This document shows positions 1-7,622 of a stretch of DNA of 64,000 nt, in pieces. The stretch is from contig NZ_PRKW01000003.1 in NCBI RefSeq assembly GCF_002927275.1, positions 310,001 to 374,000 on the forward strand. The letters run 5' to 3'. The stretch's first letter is position 1, and the number at the start of each line of letters is the position of its first letter. The notes beneath the pieces were generated by a model. It was given only the letters and a program-made list of their open reading frames with translations, did no database searches and was not told where the DNA came from. The translations under genes and the position numbers were made by a program. This DNA comes from Arthrobacter pityocampae (GTDB taxonomy: Bacteria > Actinomycetota > Actinomycetes > Actinomycetales > Micrococcaceae).

Positions 1-258
1 CCCCGCGCGGTTGCGGGAGCACTGGGACACTAGCCGGGGCGGAAGGAACACGCGAGTGGGCAGTCGTCTAGAAACCAGTCGAGTCGCTAGCCACCGTCGA
101 TCACGGAGTACGGCCGGACATCATGCGATCCGGCCCGCTCCCTCGCCTAGGCATCGCGATCCATCCTACAGGACCGGGGGTCACGGACCGCGCCGGACCG
201 TGAGCCATACTGAATCCACTTTCCGCGGCCATCCGGCCTCATACCCGAAGGATCTTCC

Positions 259-696
259 CTGAGTACTGCGCCGCTTCCCTCCCCGAGGGTCCGCACCGCA
301 GCCGCACTCCTGTGCACGGTGTGGGTGCTGACTGTCGCATCGATCGTGCTCTGGCCGACGCCGGTGGACCAGGCCGTCGGTGGGGCGGTGCGCCTCGTGC
401 TGGCATCACTGCACGGACGCGGCCTGCCGGTGTCCGTCTCCTACGGTGCGGTCGAGTTCGCGGCCAACGTGCTCATGTTCATACCACTTGGCCTGTTCTG
501 GTTCGTCCTCACGCCGCGGGGCTGGCGCTGGGCGGGGCCCCTGGCAGGATTGGGCCTGTCGATCCTGATCGAAGCCATGCAGTTCGCGCTGCTCCCGGAG
601 CGGGTCGCGACGCCCTGGGACGTGCTGGCCGATACCGCCGGTGCGGTCTGCGGGACGCTGGCGGCCTGGATGCTGATAAGGGCACACCACGGCTGA
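259..696 (+). CDS. VanZ-like small membrane protein
   Basis: A 145-residue integral membrane protein of the VanZ-like family. It shows an N-terminal hydrophobic helix, the FAANVLMFIPLG segment typical of the family, and a later helix with the conserved SILIEAMQ and DVLADTAGA motifs. Family members are linked loosely to teicoplanin resistance and envelope functions, but most have no assigned role. The start is unusual. The frame is open from 214 but holds no ATG, GTG or TTG before a GTG at 319, which would cut into the first membrane helix. A good ribosome site (GAAGGA, 247-252) lies 6 nt before an in-frame CTG at 259, giving an N terminus that reads STAPLP. I therefore place the start at CTG 259; GTG 319 is the conservative alternative. 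It is convergent with the LuxR pair downstream. Confidence 0.75.
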   Translation: MSTAPLPSPRVRTAAALLCTVWVLTVASIVLWPTPVDQAVGGAVRLVLASLHGRGLPVSVSYGAVEFAANVLMFIPLGLFWFVLTPRGWRWAGPLAGLGLSILIEAMQFALLPERVATPWDVLADTAGAVCGTLAAWMLIRAHHG

Positions 697-1030
697 ACGG
701 CGTCGGCTCATGAGCCGTACAGCGCATCACGCGCCCCTCGTGGGTGATGCCAGGCTCCACGCCTCGGCCTGCACAGGAAGGGGCCAGCGGCAGCTGGGGA
801 CGGAGTCTTGGTCTCAGGAAGACTCCTTTGCCGCTGGCCCCGATCCGGGACCCGCACTTTCTGCGAGTAAGAGCCGAAGCCCTCGGGTCGAACCCTGATC
901 GGTTCAACAAATGCAACCCTACGCAGACCGTAGGAGCCGCTCACCAGTACGCACTACTCCAGTTTGTCCGGCCGACTACCTAAGCCGATCCTGCCGACTA
1001 CTCGTGCATCAACGCCGGCCACAACTGCAG
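697..1030. other. Structured 334-nt gap between convergent genes
   Basis: No gene is supported here. The gap between two convergent genes is packed with inverted repeats: a perfect 14-bp palindrome (CGGCTCATGAGCCG, 704-717), a 7-bp stem (724-730 with 744-750), a 5-bp stem (751-755 with 767-771), a long two-part hairpin (780-841), a 7-of-8-bp stem (842-849 with 893-900), and a 6-bp stem with a 5-nt loop (918-923 with 929-934). This is far more than a terminator needs. It could be a non-coding RNA, a structured 3' end shared by the two genes, or a dispersed repeat element. Small reading frames on both strands resemble no known protein and are probably by-products of the structure. Confidence 0.5.
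780..841. repeat. Long two-part hairpin with GGTCTCAGGA loop
   Basis: A perfect 13-bp outer stem (GGGGCCAGCGGCA, 780-792, with its complement at 829-841) encloses a perfect 8-bp inner stem (GGAGTCTT, 802-809, with 819-826). The loop spells GGTCTCAGG, followed by the A at 819 that closes the stem. Two hairpins near 24.4-24.5 kb carry the same GGTCTCAGGA loop sequence on different stems. Confidence 0.7.
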
Positions 1031-3739
1031 TCAGTGCTCGTCGTCGTACGCCTTCATCTCACCCTCGAGCTCCTCGCGCGTGGTGATGCCGAGCTTGCCG
1101 TAGATGCGGTAGAGATGGCCCTCCACCGTCCGCGTGGACAGCACGAGCGTCTCCGCGATGGCGCGGTTCGAGGCCCCGTTCGCAGCGAGCCGCGCGATCT
1201 CGCGTTCCCGGGTCGTCAGATCGTGGGAGCCGCGCGTGTCCCCCTCCTCGTGCGCCACGACTCCCTCGAGCAGGGACTGGCGATGGCGCACGGCCCGCAG
1301 CGCCATCCGCCGCGCCCGGCCGTCGCCCTCCTCCTCGAACAGGCGCATGGCTCGTGCCGAGGCCTCTGCGGCGAGGGGGATCTTCTGGATCTCCTCCGCT
1401 CGATCCGCGACCGCGAGCAGGGCGTTGGCATCGCGGTCCGCCTGCGCGTGGGCGAACCGGGAGAGGACCTGCGCCTCCGCGCCCTCGAACTGATCGGCGA
1501 GCTCGGCGAGGCGCCACGTCCGGGCCGTGTCGCCGAGCACCGCCAGGAGTTCCAGCATGTCCTTCTCGCACGAGCGGAAGGACGCCTCCCGGGCCGCATC
1601 GGCCAGGGCCTCGAGCCCTCCGACGTCCGCGGGGGCGTCGGTCCCACCGGTGCCCGCCGCAGCGAGGAACGCCTGCCCGAGGAGGAGCAGCGGGCGGCTG
1701 CCGATCGAGGCCACGCCCGCGAACTCCTTCTCGAAGACAGCAACCGCTCCGTGGTCCCCCAGCGAGTGCGCGGCCCACGCCGCGACCCCGAGCGCGTAGG
1801 GCAGCAGCATCTCGGAGTCGACCCGCCGGAGGCATGCGAGGGCCGGCTCGAGGAGGGTCAGCGCGGTGCGGAACTTCCCGCGGCGCGCCTCGAGGACGGC
1901 CTCGAGGGCCGCCAGCGGACCGGCGATGTACTCGACGCTCACCACGGGCCGCTGCCGGTACTCCTCGAGGACACCCTGTGCAGCGGTGATCTCGCCCGCA
2001 TGGATCAGGGCGCTGACGTAGCGTGCCACGAGGCGCGGCCGCAGATACTCGAGGTTCCCATGGGAGCGGTCCACGGCGTCGACGGCGGCCCGGATGCCGG
2101 CCAGGGCTGTATCGCACTGGCCGAGGGCTGCATCGATCTCACCGCGGAAGAGGAGCAGGAGGACCGGCAGCGACGATTCGGATTCCGCGTTCGGAGGCGC
2201 GAGGACGGCGTCGAAGGCATCTGCCTCGGCGAGGGCGGTGTCGAACTCGCCCTCGAGGATCCATCCGAACAGGTGGAGCAGCCGCAGGCCCTGCCCGGCC
2301 CGCTCCCGCTGGTCCGCCTGCTCCACCGACTCGGCGTCCTCATCACCGAACACGGCGACCAGCCGCTCCGCGCACGCGTCGGCGATCGCGTGGATGCCAC
2401 GCGGGTCGTCCCCGCGCTGCACGCAGGCCAGCGCCTTCAGGGCCGCGGCATCCGCGGCGACCACGGGCCTGCCCGGATCCGCCAGGACCTGATCGAGCAG
2501 CTCCACGGCGACGGCGTACTCGCCGAGGCCTACCCGCACCCGGGCCTCCTCGACCCCTCCGGCGGACTCCTCCCCCGCCGCCCGAGCAGCCCGCGCGAAG
2601 CGCAGGGCGGACTCCGTACTGGAGACGTGCGCCGCGGTGCGGGCCGCCGTCAGGAGGATGTCCGGCGGCACGGCCATGCCGCAGTCGAGGGCCCAGTCGA
2701 GGTAGTCGATCATGCCGTCGTCCACGGCGGGGGGTACCACGGCGTCGTCGAACAGGCGCCGGCGCAGGTCCGCGCTGCGCCCGGCGGGGACGAGCGCCCG
2801 GAGAACGCGCGTCATCATCGGGTGGGCCACCCTGAGGTCCGTGGAGGACGAGTCGCGGGGGCGCAGGAGGCCGCGCCGCACGAGCTGCTGGGCCACGACG
2901 TCCTCCTCGATGGCCGCCAGCTGCGTCTGTGAGATCCCGCCGCTGAGCGCCACCACCTCGTAGGCGGTCCGCTCCTGCTCCGTCAGTTCCCGGAGCACGG
3001 TCTTCGCCAGGTCCATGAGGGGCGGGGCCGGTGGATGGAACCGGCCGGACAGGCACCACACGCCGTCCTGCTCCACGAGCTCCCCGGTAGCTGCGGCGTG
3101 GTCCAGCAGCGCGCGCAGCATCAGGGGGTTCCCCGCGCTCTGCCGGGCGAGGTAGTGGCCGGCCCCCCGGGACAGGCGCCCGCCCTGGATCGCCTCGCAC
3201 AGGGCGACGGCGTCCTCGTCCTCGAGGCCGGAGAGGTCCACCCTGCTGATGAATCCATCCGTGTAGAGGGAGAACAGGTCTCCGGTCCGCGGCGGCAGGC
3301 CGTCGGAGAAGAGGACCACCTTGATGATGCGTGAGATGACCAGCTGGGTGAGGATGTGGCTGCTGTCGTCGTCGAGGTACTGTGCGTCATCGACGACGAC
3401 GACCGCACTCCGGCCCTCGGACGCCGCCCGGAAGTAGGCCACGAGGGCGCGGAGCGCGGAGAGGGACGAGTCGAGGGTCTGGGGCGTCGCGTGGGAGAGG
3501 TAGGGGCCGAGCGCACCGTAGGGCACCTCGGCGAGGTTCTCCGTGGCCCGGACGAGGAAGAACCGGGTCTGCTGCGGGTCCCCCATGGTCACGAGCTGTC
3601 GGGCAATGGCGCTCTTGCCCGTCCCGAACTCGCCCACCACGAGCGCCCCGTGCAGATTGGGGTGGGACAGCGTCTGGGTGATCGCCGCCAGGGGGCCCTG
3701 AGCCCCTACGAGGGGCACCCGCCCGCCGTTGACGCTCAT
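1031..3739 (-). CDS. LuxR-family ATPase regulator (LAL type), downstream copy
   Basis: A 902-residue transcriptional regulator with the layout of large ATP-binding LuxR (LAL) proteins. A Walker A motif GEFGTGKS lies at residues 36-43 and a Walker B strand VVVVDD at 113-118. A long helical middle region, probably TPR-like, may sense signals. A C-terminal LuxR-type helix-turn-helix occupies about 841-902 (TTREREIARLAANG, then STRTVEGHLYRIYGKL). The ATG at 3739 overlaps the stop of the upstream paralogue by four bases (ATGA, 3736-3739), so the two are probably translationally coupled and may act as a pair. The in-frame extension upstream of 3739 lies antisense in frame to nothing useful and overlaps the neighbour, so it was not used. 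Ligand and target genes are unknown. Confidence 0.9.
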   Translation of the reverse strand: MSVNGGRVPLVGAQGPLAAITQTLSHPNLHGALVVGEFGTGKSAIARQLVTMGDPQQTRFFLVRATENLAEVPYGALGPYLSHATPQTLDSSLSALRALVAYFRAASEGRSAVVVVDDAQYLDDDSSHILTQLVISRIIKVVLFSDGLPPRTGDLFSLYTDGFISRVDLSGLEDEDAVALCEAIQGGRLSRGAGHYLARQSAGNPLMLRALLDHAAATGELVEQDGVWCLSGRFHPPAPPLMDLAKTVLRELTEQERTAYEVVALSGGISQTQLAAIEEDVVAQQLVRRGLLRPRDSSSTDLRVAHPMMTRVLRALVPAGRSADLRRRLFDDAVVPPAVDDGMIDYLDWALDCGMAVPPDILLTAARTAAHVSSTESALRFARAARAAGEESAGGVEEARVRVGLGEYAVAVELLDQVLADPGRPVVAADAAALKALACVQRGDDPRGIHAIADACAERLVAVFGDEDAESVEQADQRERAGQGLRLLHLFGWILEGEFDTALAEADAFDAVLAPPNAESESSLPVLLLLFRGEIDAALGQCDTALAGIRAAVDAVDRSHGNLEYLRPRLVARYVSALIHAGEITAAQGVLEEYRQRPVVSVEYIAGPLAALEAVLEARRGKFRTALTLLEPALACLRRVDSEMLLPYALGVAAWAAHSLGDHGAVAVFEKEFAGVASIGSRPLLLLGQAFLAAAGTGGTDAPADVGGLEALADAAREASFRSCEKDMLELLAVLGDTARTWRLAELADQFEGAEAQVLSRFAHAQADRDANALLAVADRAEEIQKIPLAAEASARAMRLFEEEGDGRARRMALRAVRHRQSLLEGVVAHEEGDTRGSHDLTTREREIARLAANGASNRAIAETLVLSTRTVEGHLYRIYGKLGITTREELEGEMKAYDDEH

Positions 3740-6441
3740 CCGAGCGGCGCCGGGAACAGCTCTGCAAGCTGGGAGCGGGAGGACACGTGCAGTTTCGAGT
3801 AGATCTGGTACAGATGCCCCTCGATGGTCCGCACGGACACGCACATGACCTCGGCGATCTCCCGGTTCATGAGGCCGCCCACCGCGAGCTGGGCGATCTC
3901 CGCCTCCCGCGGGGTGAGGCAGTCGAGCCGGGACGCCGGGCCGTCGGGGTCGAGGTCGGCCAGGACACGGCGCACCCGCTGCTGGACCTCGCGCACCGTC
4001 GTCTTGTCCCCCGCGGCCCGTGCCGCGTGAAGGGCCGAGCGTGCGGCATCCCGCCCGAAGTTCTGGTCCCCGCCCTCGGCGGCCAGGTCCATGGCCTGCA
4101 GCAGCACCTCGGCGTCGCGGTGGTTCACGCCCTTCGCGAACGTCTCGCACAGGAGGGCGTAGGGTCCCTGCACGCGGGCGGCGATGTCGGACAGCTCCGC
4201 CAGCACCCCGCTGCTGCCGAGCCGCACGGCGCTGGTGAACGCGGAGAGCGCGAAAAGGGAGGCGCCGCGCTCCGCGTCGCTGCGCCCCAGTGCCTGGAGC
4301 TGCCGTGCGGCGTCGGGCTTCGCCTCCCGCAGCCCGACACTGAGCAGCTGCAACTGCGAGGCGATCCGGCGCACGAGCCACGGATCACCCGCGGTGGGCT
4401 CCGCATGCACCAGCAGGGGGATGGCGGCCTTGATGTCATCGCCCACCGAGTAGCAGTAGGCGATGGCCGAGGCGGCGAGGGGCAGCACGCGTTGCGGGTC
4501 ACCGACCCGCAACTGGTCGAAGGCCGGCGCCAGGACCGCCAGCGCCTCCGCCGGCGTCCCGTACCGACCGCGGACGAGCCCCAGGGCCAGCTGGACGGCG
4601 GAACTGTGCAGCACCGCGCCGCTGTCGCCGTCCGTCAGGCGGAGCCTGTGGGCGCCCTGCCCCCAGCACCCCGTGGCACTGTAGATCGCAATCAGCCGCA
4701 GGTAGGCGAGTTCCCGGGTGCGGGCGGCGACGTCGAGCTCCTGCAGGCGGTCCGCCACGGCATCGGCGAGCTGCAGCGCGTCCAGCTGGTTCTCCAGCAT
4801 GGCCCAGGCCTCGGCCAGCAGGACGTCGGCGGCGATCCCCTGATCCGTGCCCAGCAGGGCGCCCGCCGTTCGGAGGGACAGCACAAGATCCCGCGCCTCC
4901 GCGAACCGGCCCAGCAGGGAGGCGATCTCCGCGCGGGCGATCACCACGTCCGCACGGAGCCGGGCGCGGTCCTCGGAGCCGAGGCCGGCGTCGGACTCCA
5001 GCCGTTCCTCCGCCTCGTCGAGGGCGCCCTCCACCCCGCCGAGCCCCAGGCGGTGGCGCAGGAAGACCCCGGCGAGGAGCAACGGCACTGCCTCCGCGGC
5101 CGACGCGCCGTCGAGCAGGGGCGCGGCGAGCAGCAGGCCGTTGCCGGCGTCCTCGAAGCGTCCCACGAAGGTCAGGGCGCGGAGTCGCTCGACGGCGACG
5201 GCGGCCGAGGAACGGTAGGCGTCACCCAGCCCCGCGTACTCGGCGGCGGCGCCGAACCGGCCGGCCCGGTTCGCGGACCGCGCAGCCGCGAGCAGGAGGG
5301 CGGGCGGGACCGGCCGCTGGCACTTCAGGAGCCACTCCGCGTGCCGCTCGGGGTCGAGCAGGTCCCCGGTCGCGGTGCCGTCGACCCACCGTCCGTACAG
5401 GTCACCGGCGTGCTGGGCGGACAGGGATGCCGCGATCCCGGCGCCGATCACGGGGTCGCGGAACTCGATGCCCTCCTGCTCGCGGTGCCGCACCGCGAGC
5501 AGGCCGCCGCTCTGGAGGGCGTCCAGGTCGGCGCTGCTGGCGATGGACCGCGCGACCGGCAGGGGCAGCTGCCCGGCCAGGGCGATGACGTGGGCGATCT
5601 CCTGCTGCGCGGGAGGCAGATCCTCGAGGACGAGCTGGACGGCCTCGGCGATCTCGGTGGGCACGGGCACGACGCCCGGCAGGAGCACCCACGTCCGCCC
5701 GTGCAGCACGACGCTGCGCCCGCGGACGGCCCGGATGGAGGCCTGGAGGAGGCGGGCGTTGCCGCCGCTCATCCGGTACAGCAGCGCCGCGGCCTCCGCA
5801 CTCACCGGCCCCTGGAGCTCTGCCGCCGCGAAGTCCCGCGCCTCCAGGGCATCGAACGGGGCGAGATCGAACCGGTGCAGGGAGCCGTCCCGCCACAGAC
5901 CGGCCAACTGGGGGTCCGCCGAGGCGAAGTCCTGGGAGGTCAGCAGCACACTGGCCGTCCCGCCGAGGACGAGCTGCCCGATCAGGGCCGCCGAGGACGC
6001 ATCGAGGTACTCCACGTTGTCCACGGCGAGGACCGCGCGGCGTCCCCGCGCCTGCTGGTTCAGGTAGTCCCCGACGGCGCGGAGCACCATCACGGGGTGC
6101 TCGACGACGTCCCCCTCGAGTTCCGACAGGAGGAAGTTGACCGACCGGTAGGCCTGGTCCCGGAACCCCCTGGACCCCCGGATGCGCACGACGTACAGGG
6201 GTTCCGCGCTGGAGGCCAGCACCTGCTGGACGACGGCCGTCTTGCCGACGCCCGCCTCGCCCACGAGGACGGCACCGACGGACCCGGGGGTGCTGAGGGC
6301 GGCCTCGACCGCCGCGAGGACGTCCGCGCGGCCGACGAAGGGGAACGCGTCGTCGAGCGCGGGCGTCAGGCCGGGGCCTGCGGAGGAGCGCTGGGGGGCA
6401 GTGGATCGAGCACGTGACACGCCCTGGCCGTTCGCAGCCAT
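3736..6441 (-). CDS. LuxR-family ATPase regulator (LAL type), upstream copy
   Basis: A 901-residue paralogue of the next gene and first in the pair. Walker A GEAGVGKT lies at residues 61-68. The Walker B strand ends AVLAVDN at 136-142, with Asn in place of the usual second acidic residue. The C-terminal LuxR helix-turn-helix occupies about 842-901 (TPREAEIAQLAVGG, SVRTIEGHLYQIYSKL). The recognition helices of the two paralogues are closely similar, which suggests related DNA sites. No Shine-Dalgarno sequence precedes the ATG. A TAGGAT hexamer 8 nt upstream on the coding strand fits a leaderless or very short leader. Two perfect palindromes farther upstream are candidate binding sites for these proteins themselves. 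Confidence 0.9.
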   Translation of the reverse strand: MAANGQGVSRARSTAPQRSSAGPGLTPALDDAFPFVGRADVLAAVEAALSTPGSVGAVLVGEAGVGKTAVVQQVLASSAEPLYVVRIRGSRGFRDQAYRSVNFLLSELEGDVVEHPVMVLRAVGDYLNQQARGRRAVLAVDNVEYLDASSAALIGQLVLGGTASVLLTSQDFASADPQLAGLWRDGSLHRFDLAPFDALEARDFAAAELQGPVSAEAAALLYRMSGGNARLLQASIRAVRGRSVVLHGRTWVLLPGVVPVPTEIAEAVQLVLEDLPPAQQEIAHVIALAGQLPLPVARSIASSADLDALQSGGLLAVRHREQEGIEFRDPVIGAGIAASLSAQHAGDLYGRWVDGTATGDLLDPERHAEWLLKCQRPVPPALLLAAARSANRAGRFGAAAEYAGLGDAYRSSAAVAVERLRALTFVGRFEDAGNGLLLAAPLLDGASAAEAVPLLLAGVFLRHRLGLGGVEGALDEAEERLESDAGLGSEDRARLRADVVIARAEIASLLGRFAEARDLVLSLRTAGALLGTDQGIAADVLLAEAWAMLENQLDALQLADAVADRLQELDVAARTRELAYLRLIAIYSATGCWGQGAHRLRLTDGDSGAVLHSSAVQLALGLVRGRYGTPAEALAVLAPAFDQLRVGDPQRVLPLAASAIAYCYSVGDDIKAAIPLLVHAEPTAGDPWLVRRIASQLQLLSVGLREAKPDAARQLQALGRSDAERGASLFALSAFTSAVRLGSSGVLAELSDIAARVQGPYALLCETFAKGVNHRDAEVLLQAMDLAAEGGDQNFGRDAARSALHAARAAGDKTTVREVQQRVRRVLADLDPDGPASRLDCLTPREAEIAQLAVGGLMNREIAEVMCVSVRTIEGHLYQIYSKLHVSSRSQLAELFPAPLG

Positions 6442-6449
6442 AGGACCAC

Positions 6450-6455
6450 ATCCTA
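6450..6455 (-). promoter_or_regulatory. Candidate -10 element of the LuxR pair
   Basis: On the minus strand this reads TAGGAT, matching the TAnnnT pattern, 8 nt before the ATG of the upstream luxR gene. No convincing -35 is seen, which is common for activated promoters. The spacing suggests a nearly leaderless mRNA. Confidence 0.4.
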
Positions 6456-6501
6456 GTATCGAGGGGGGTCGTTCGCCTCCGAGCCTAGGTAGGGTCAGGA
6501 T

Positions 6502-6519
6502 GTGCTACACGAGTAGCAC
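6502..6519. promoter_or_regulatory. 18-bp palindromic operator candidate 1
   Basis: GTGCTAC-ACGA-GTAGCAC is a perfect 7-bp inverted repeat with a 4-bp spacer. It lies about 47-64 bp upstream of the candidate -10 of the luxR pair, a usual position for an activator site. It shares the GAGTAG/CTAC core with the second palindrome. Confidence 0.6.
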
Positions 6520-6564
6520 TTACGGGAGTTACCTCCCTCCTACTCGAATTCCATCCGTGAAAGT

Positions 6565-6582
6565 ACTGAGTATCTACTCAGT
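6565..6582. promoter_or_regulatory. 18-bp palindromic operator candidate 2
   Basis: ACTGAGTA-TC-TACTCAGT is a perfect 8-bp inverted repeat with a 2-bp spacer, 46 bp beyond the first palindrome. GAGTA/TACTC half-sites also occur at 6511-6516 and 6540-6545, and a short inverted repeat GGGAG-TTAC-CTCCC lies at 6524-6537. Confidence 0.6.
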
Positions 6583-6604
6583 TTCTTCCGGTGCGTGCTA
6601 CCTG

Positions 6605-6636
6605 CCCGGGCAGCCGGTGCGGTGCGGCTGCCCGGG
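6605..6636 (-). terminator. Terminator hairpin after prs
   Basis: A perfect 12-bp stem (CCCGGGCAGCCG with CGGCTGCCCGGG) and an 8-nt loop start 5 nt past the prs stop codon. There is no U-tract, as is usual for actinobacterial terminators. Confidence 0.7.
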
Positions 6637-6641
6637 ACCGG

Positions 6642-7622
6642 TCAGGAGTTGCCGTCGAAGAGGCTGGTGACCGAGCCGTCGTCGAACACCTCGCGGATGG
6701 CCCGGGCGATCAGCGGGGCGATCGACAGCACCGTCAGCTGCGGGAAGCGCTTCTCCGAGGGGATCGGCAGTGTGTTGGTGACCACGACCTCGCGGGCCCC
6801 GGATTCGGCGAGGCGGCGTGACGCCGGCTCCGAGAAGACCGCGTGGGTAGCCGCGATGATGACGTCCTTGGCGCCGGCGTTCTTGAGCACCTGCACGGCG
6901 CCGGAGATGGTGCCGCCGGTGTCGATCATGTCGTCGATCAGCACGCAGGTGCGGCCCTCGACCTGGCCGACCACCTGCTTGGAGACGGCCTGGTTGGGGA
7001 CCGTCAGATCGCGGCTCTTGTGCACGAAGGCCAGCGGCGCGCCGCCGAGGCGCTCCGCCCACTGCTCGGCCACCCGGACGCGGCCGGTGTCCGGGGAGAC
7101 GACGGTGACGTTGTCGGCGTCGACGCGGGAGCGGATATAGTCCGCGAGCAGCGGGATGGCCATGAGGTGGTCCACGGGGCCGTCGAAGAAGCCCTGGATC
7201 TGGGAGGTGTGCAGGTCCACGGACATGAGCCGGTTGGCACCGGCGGTCTTGTAGAGGTCCGCGACGAGGCGCGCCGAGATGGGCTCGCGCCCGCGGCCCT
7301 TCTTGTCCTGGCGGGCGTAGGGGTAGAACGGGGAGACGACCGTGATGCGCTTGGCCGAGGCCCGCTTCAGGGAGTCGATCATGATGAGCTGTTCCATGAG
7401 CCAGTTGTTCAGCGGGGCCGGGTGCGCCTGGATCACGAAGACGTCCGTGCCGCGCACGCTCTCCCCCGAGCGCACGTAGATCTCGCCGTTGGCGAAGTCG
7501 TAGGCGGAGACCGGCAGCAGCTCGGTGCCCAGCCAGGACGCGATCTCCTCCGCCAGCTCGGGGTGCGCGCGCCCCGAGGCCAGGACCAGCTTCTTCTCGC
7601 CGTGTGCGGTGATCTCGCTCAT
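6642..7622 (-). CDS. prs: Ribose-phosphate pyrophosphokinase
   Basis: A 326-residue cytoplasmic enzyme that transfers pyrophosphate from ATP to ribose 5-phosphate to make PRPP, the precursor of nucleotides, histidine, tryptophan and, in actinobacteria, the arabinose donor of the cell wall. The family signatures are all visible: the ATP-flexible loop FYPYARQDKK, the DLHTSQIQGFF segment, and the PRPP-binding loop CVLIDDMIDTGGT. Its ATG overlaps the glmU stop codon by four bases (7619-7622), so the two form an operon ending at the hairpin 6605-6636. The glmU-prs order is standard in actinobacteria. Confidence 0.97.
   Translation of the reverse strand: MSEITAHGEKKLVLASGRAHPELAEEIASWLGTELLPVSAYDFANGEIYVRSGESVRGTDVFVIQAHPAPLNNWLMEQLIMIDSLKRASAKRITVVSPFYPYARQDKKGRGREPISARLVADLYKTAGANRLMSVDLHTSQIQGFFDGPVDHLMAIPLLADYIRSRVDADNVTVVSPDTGRVRVAEQWAERLGGAPLAFVHKSRDLTVPNQAVSKQVVGQVEGRTCVLIDDMIDTGGTISGAVQVLKNAGAKDVIIAATHAVFSEPASRRLAESGAREVVVTNTLPIPSEKRFPQLTVLSIAPLIARAIREVFDDGSVTSLFDGNS

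Noticed and set aside
880-892. T-arm-like GGGTTCGACCC on the minus strand, considered as a tRNA or tmRNA fragment or an attachment site
   Set aside because: The flanking bases do not form a 5-bp T-stem or an acceptor stem, and no integrase or duplicate copy is present.
509-944. Minus-strand frames of 78 and 135 codons across the structured gap at 0.7-1.0 kb
   Set aside because: They overlap the stem-loops and have no start context or known domain. They are more likely by-products of the structured DNA.
911-2932. 673-codon plus-strand reading frame
   Set aside because: It runs antisense to the LuxR gene and shows Arg/Gly/Glu-rich low-complexity sequence typical of antisense frames in high-GC DNA.
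3787-6417. 876-codon plus-strand reading frame
   Set aside because: It is a full antisense shadow of the upstream LuxR gene, whose Walker and helix-turn-helix motifs are clear.
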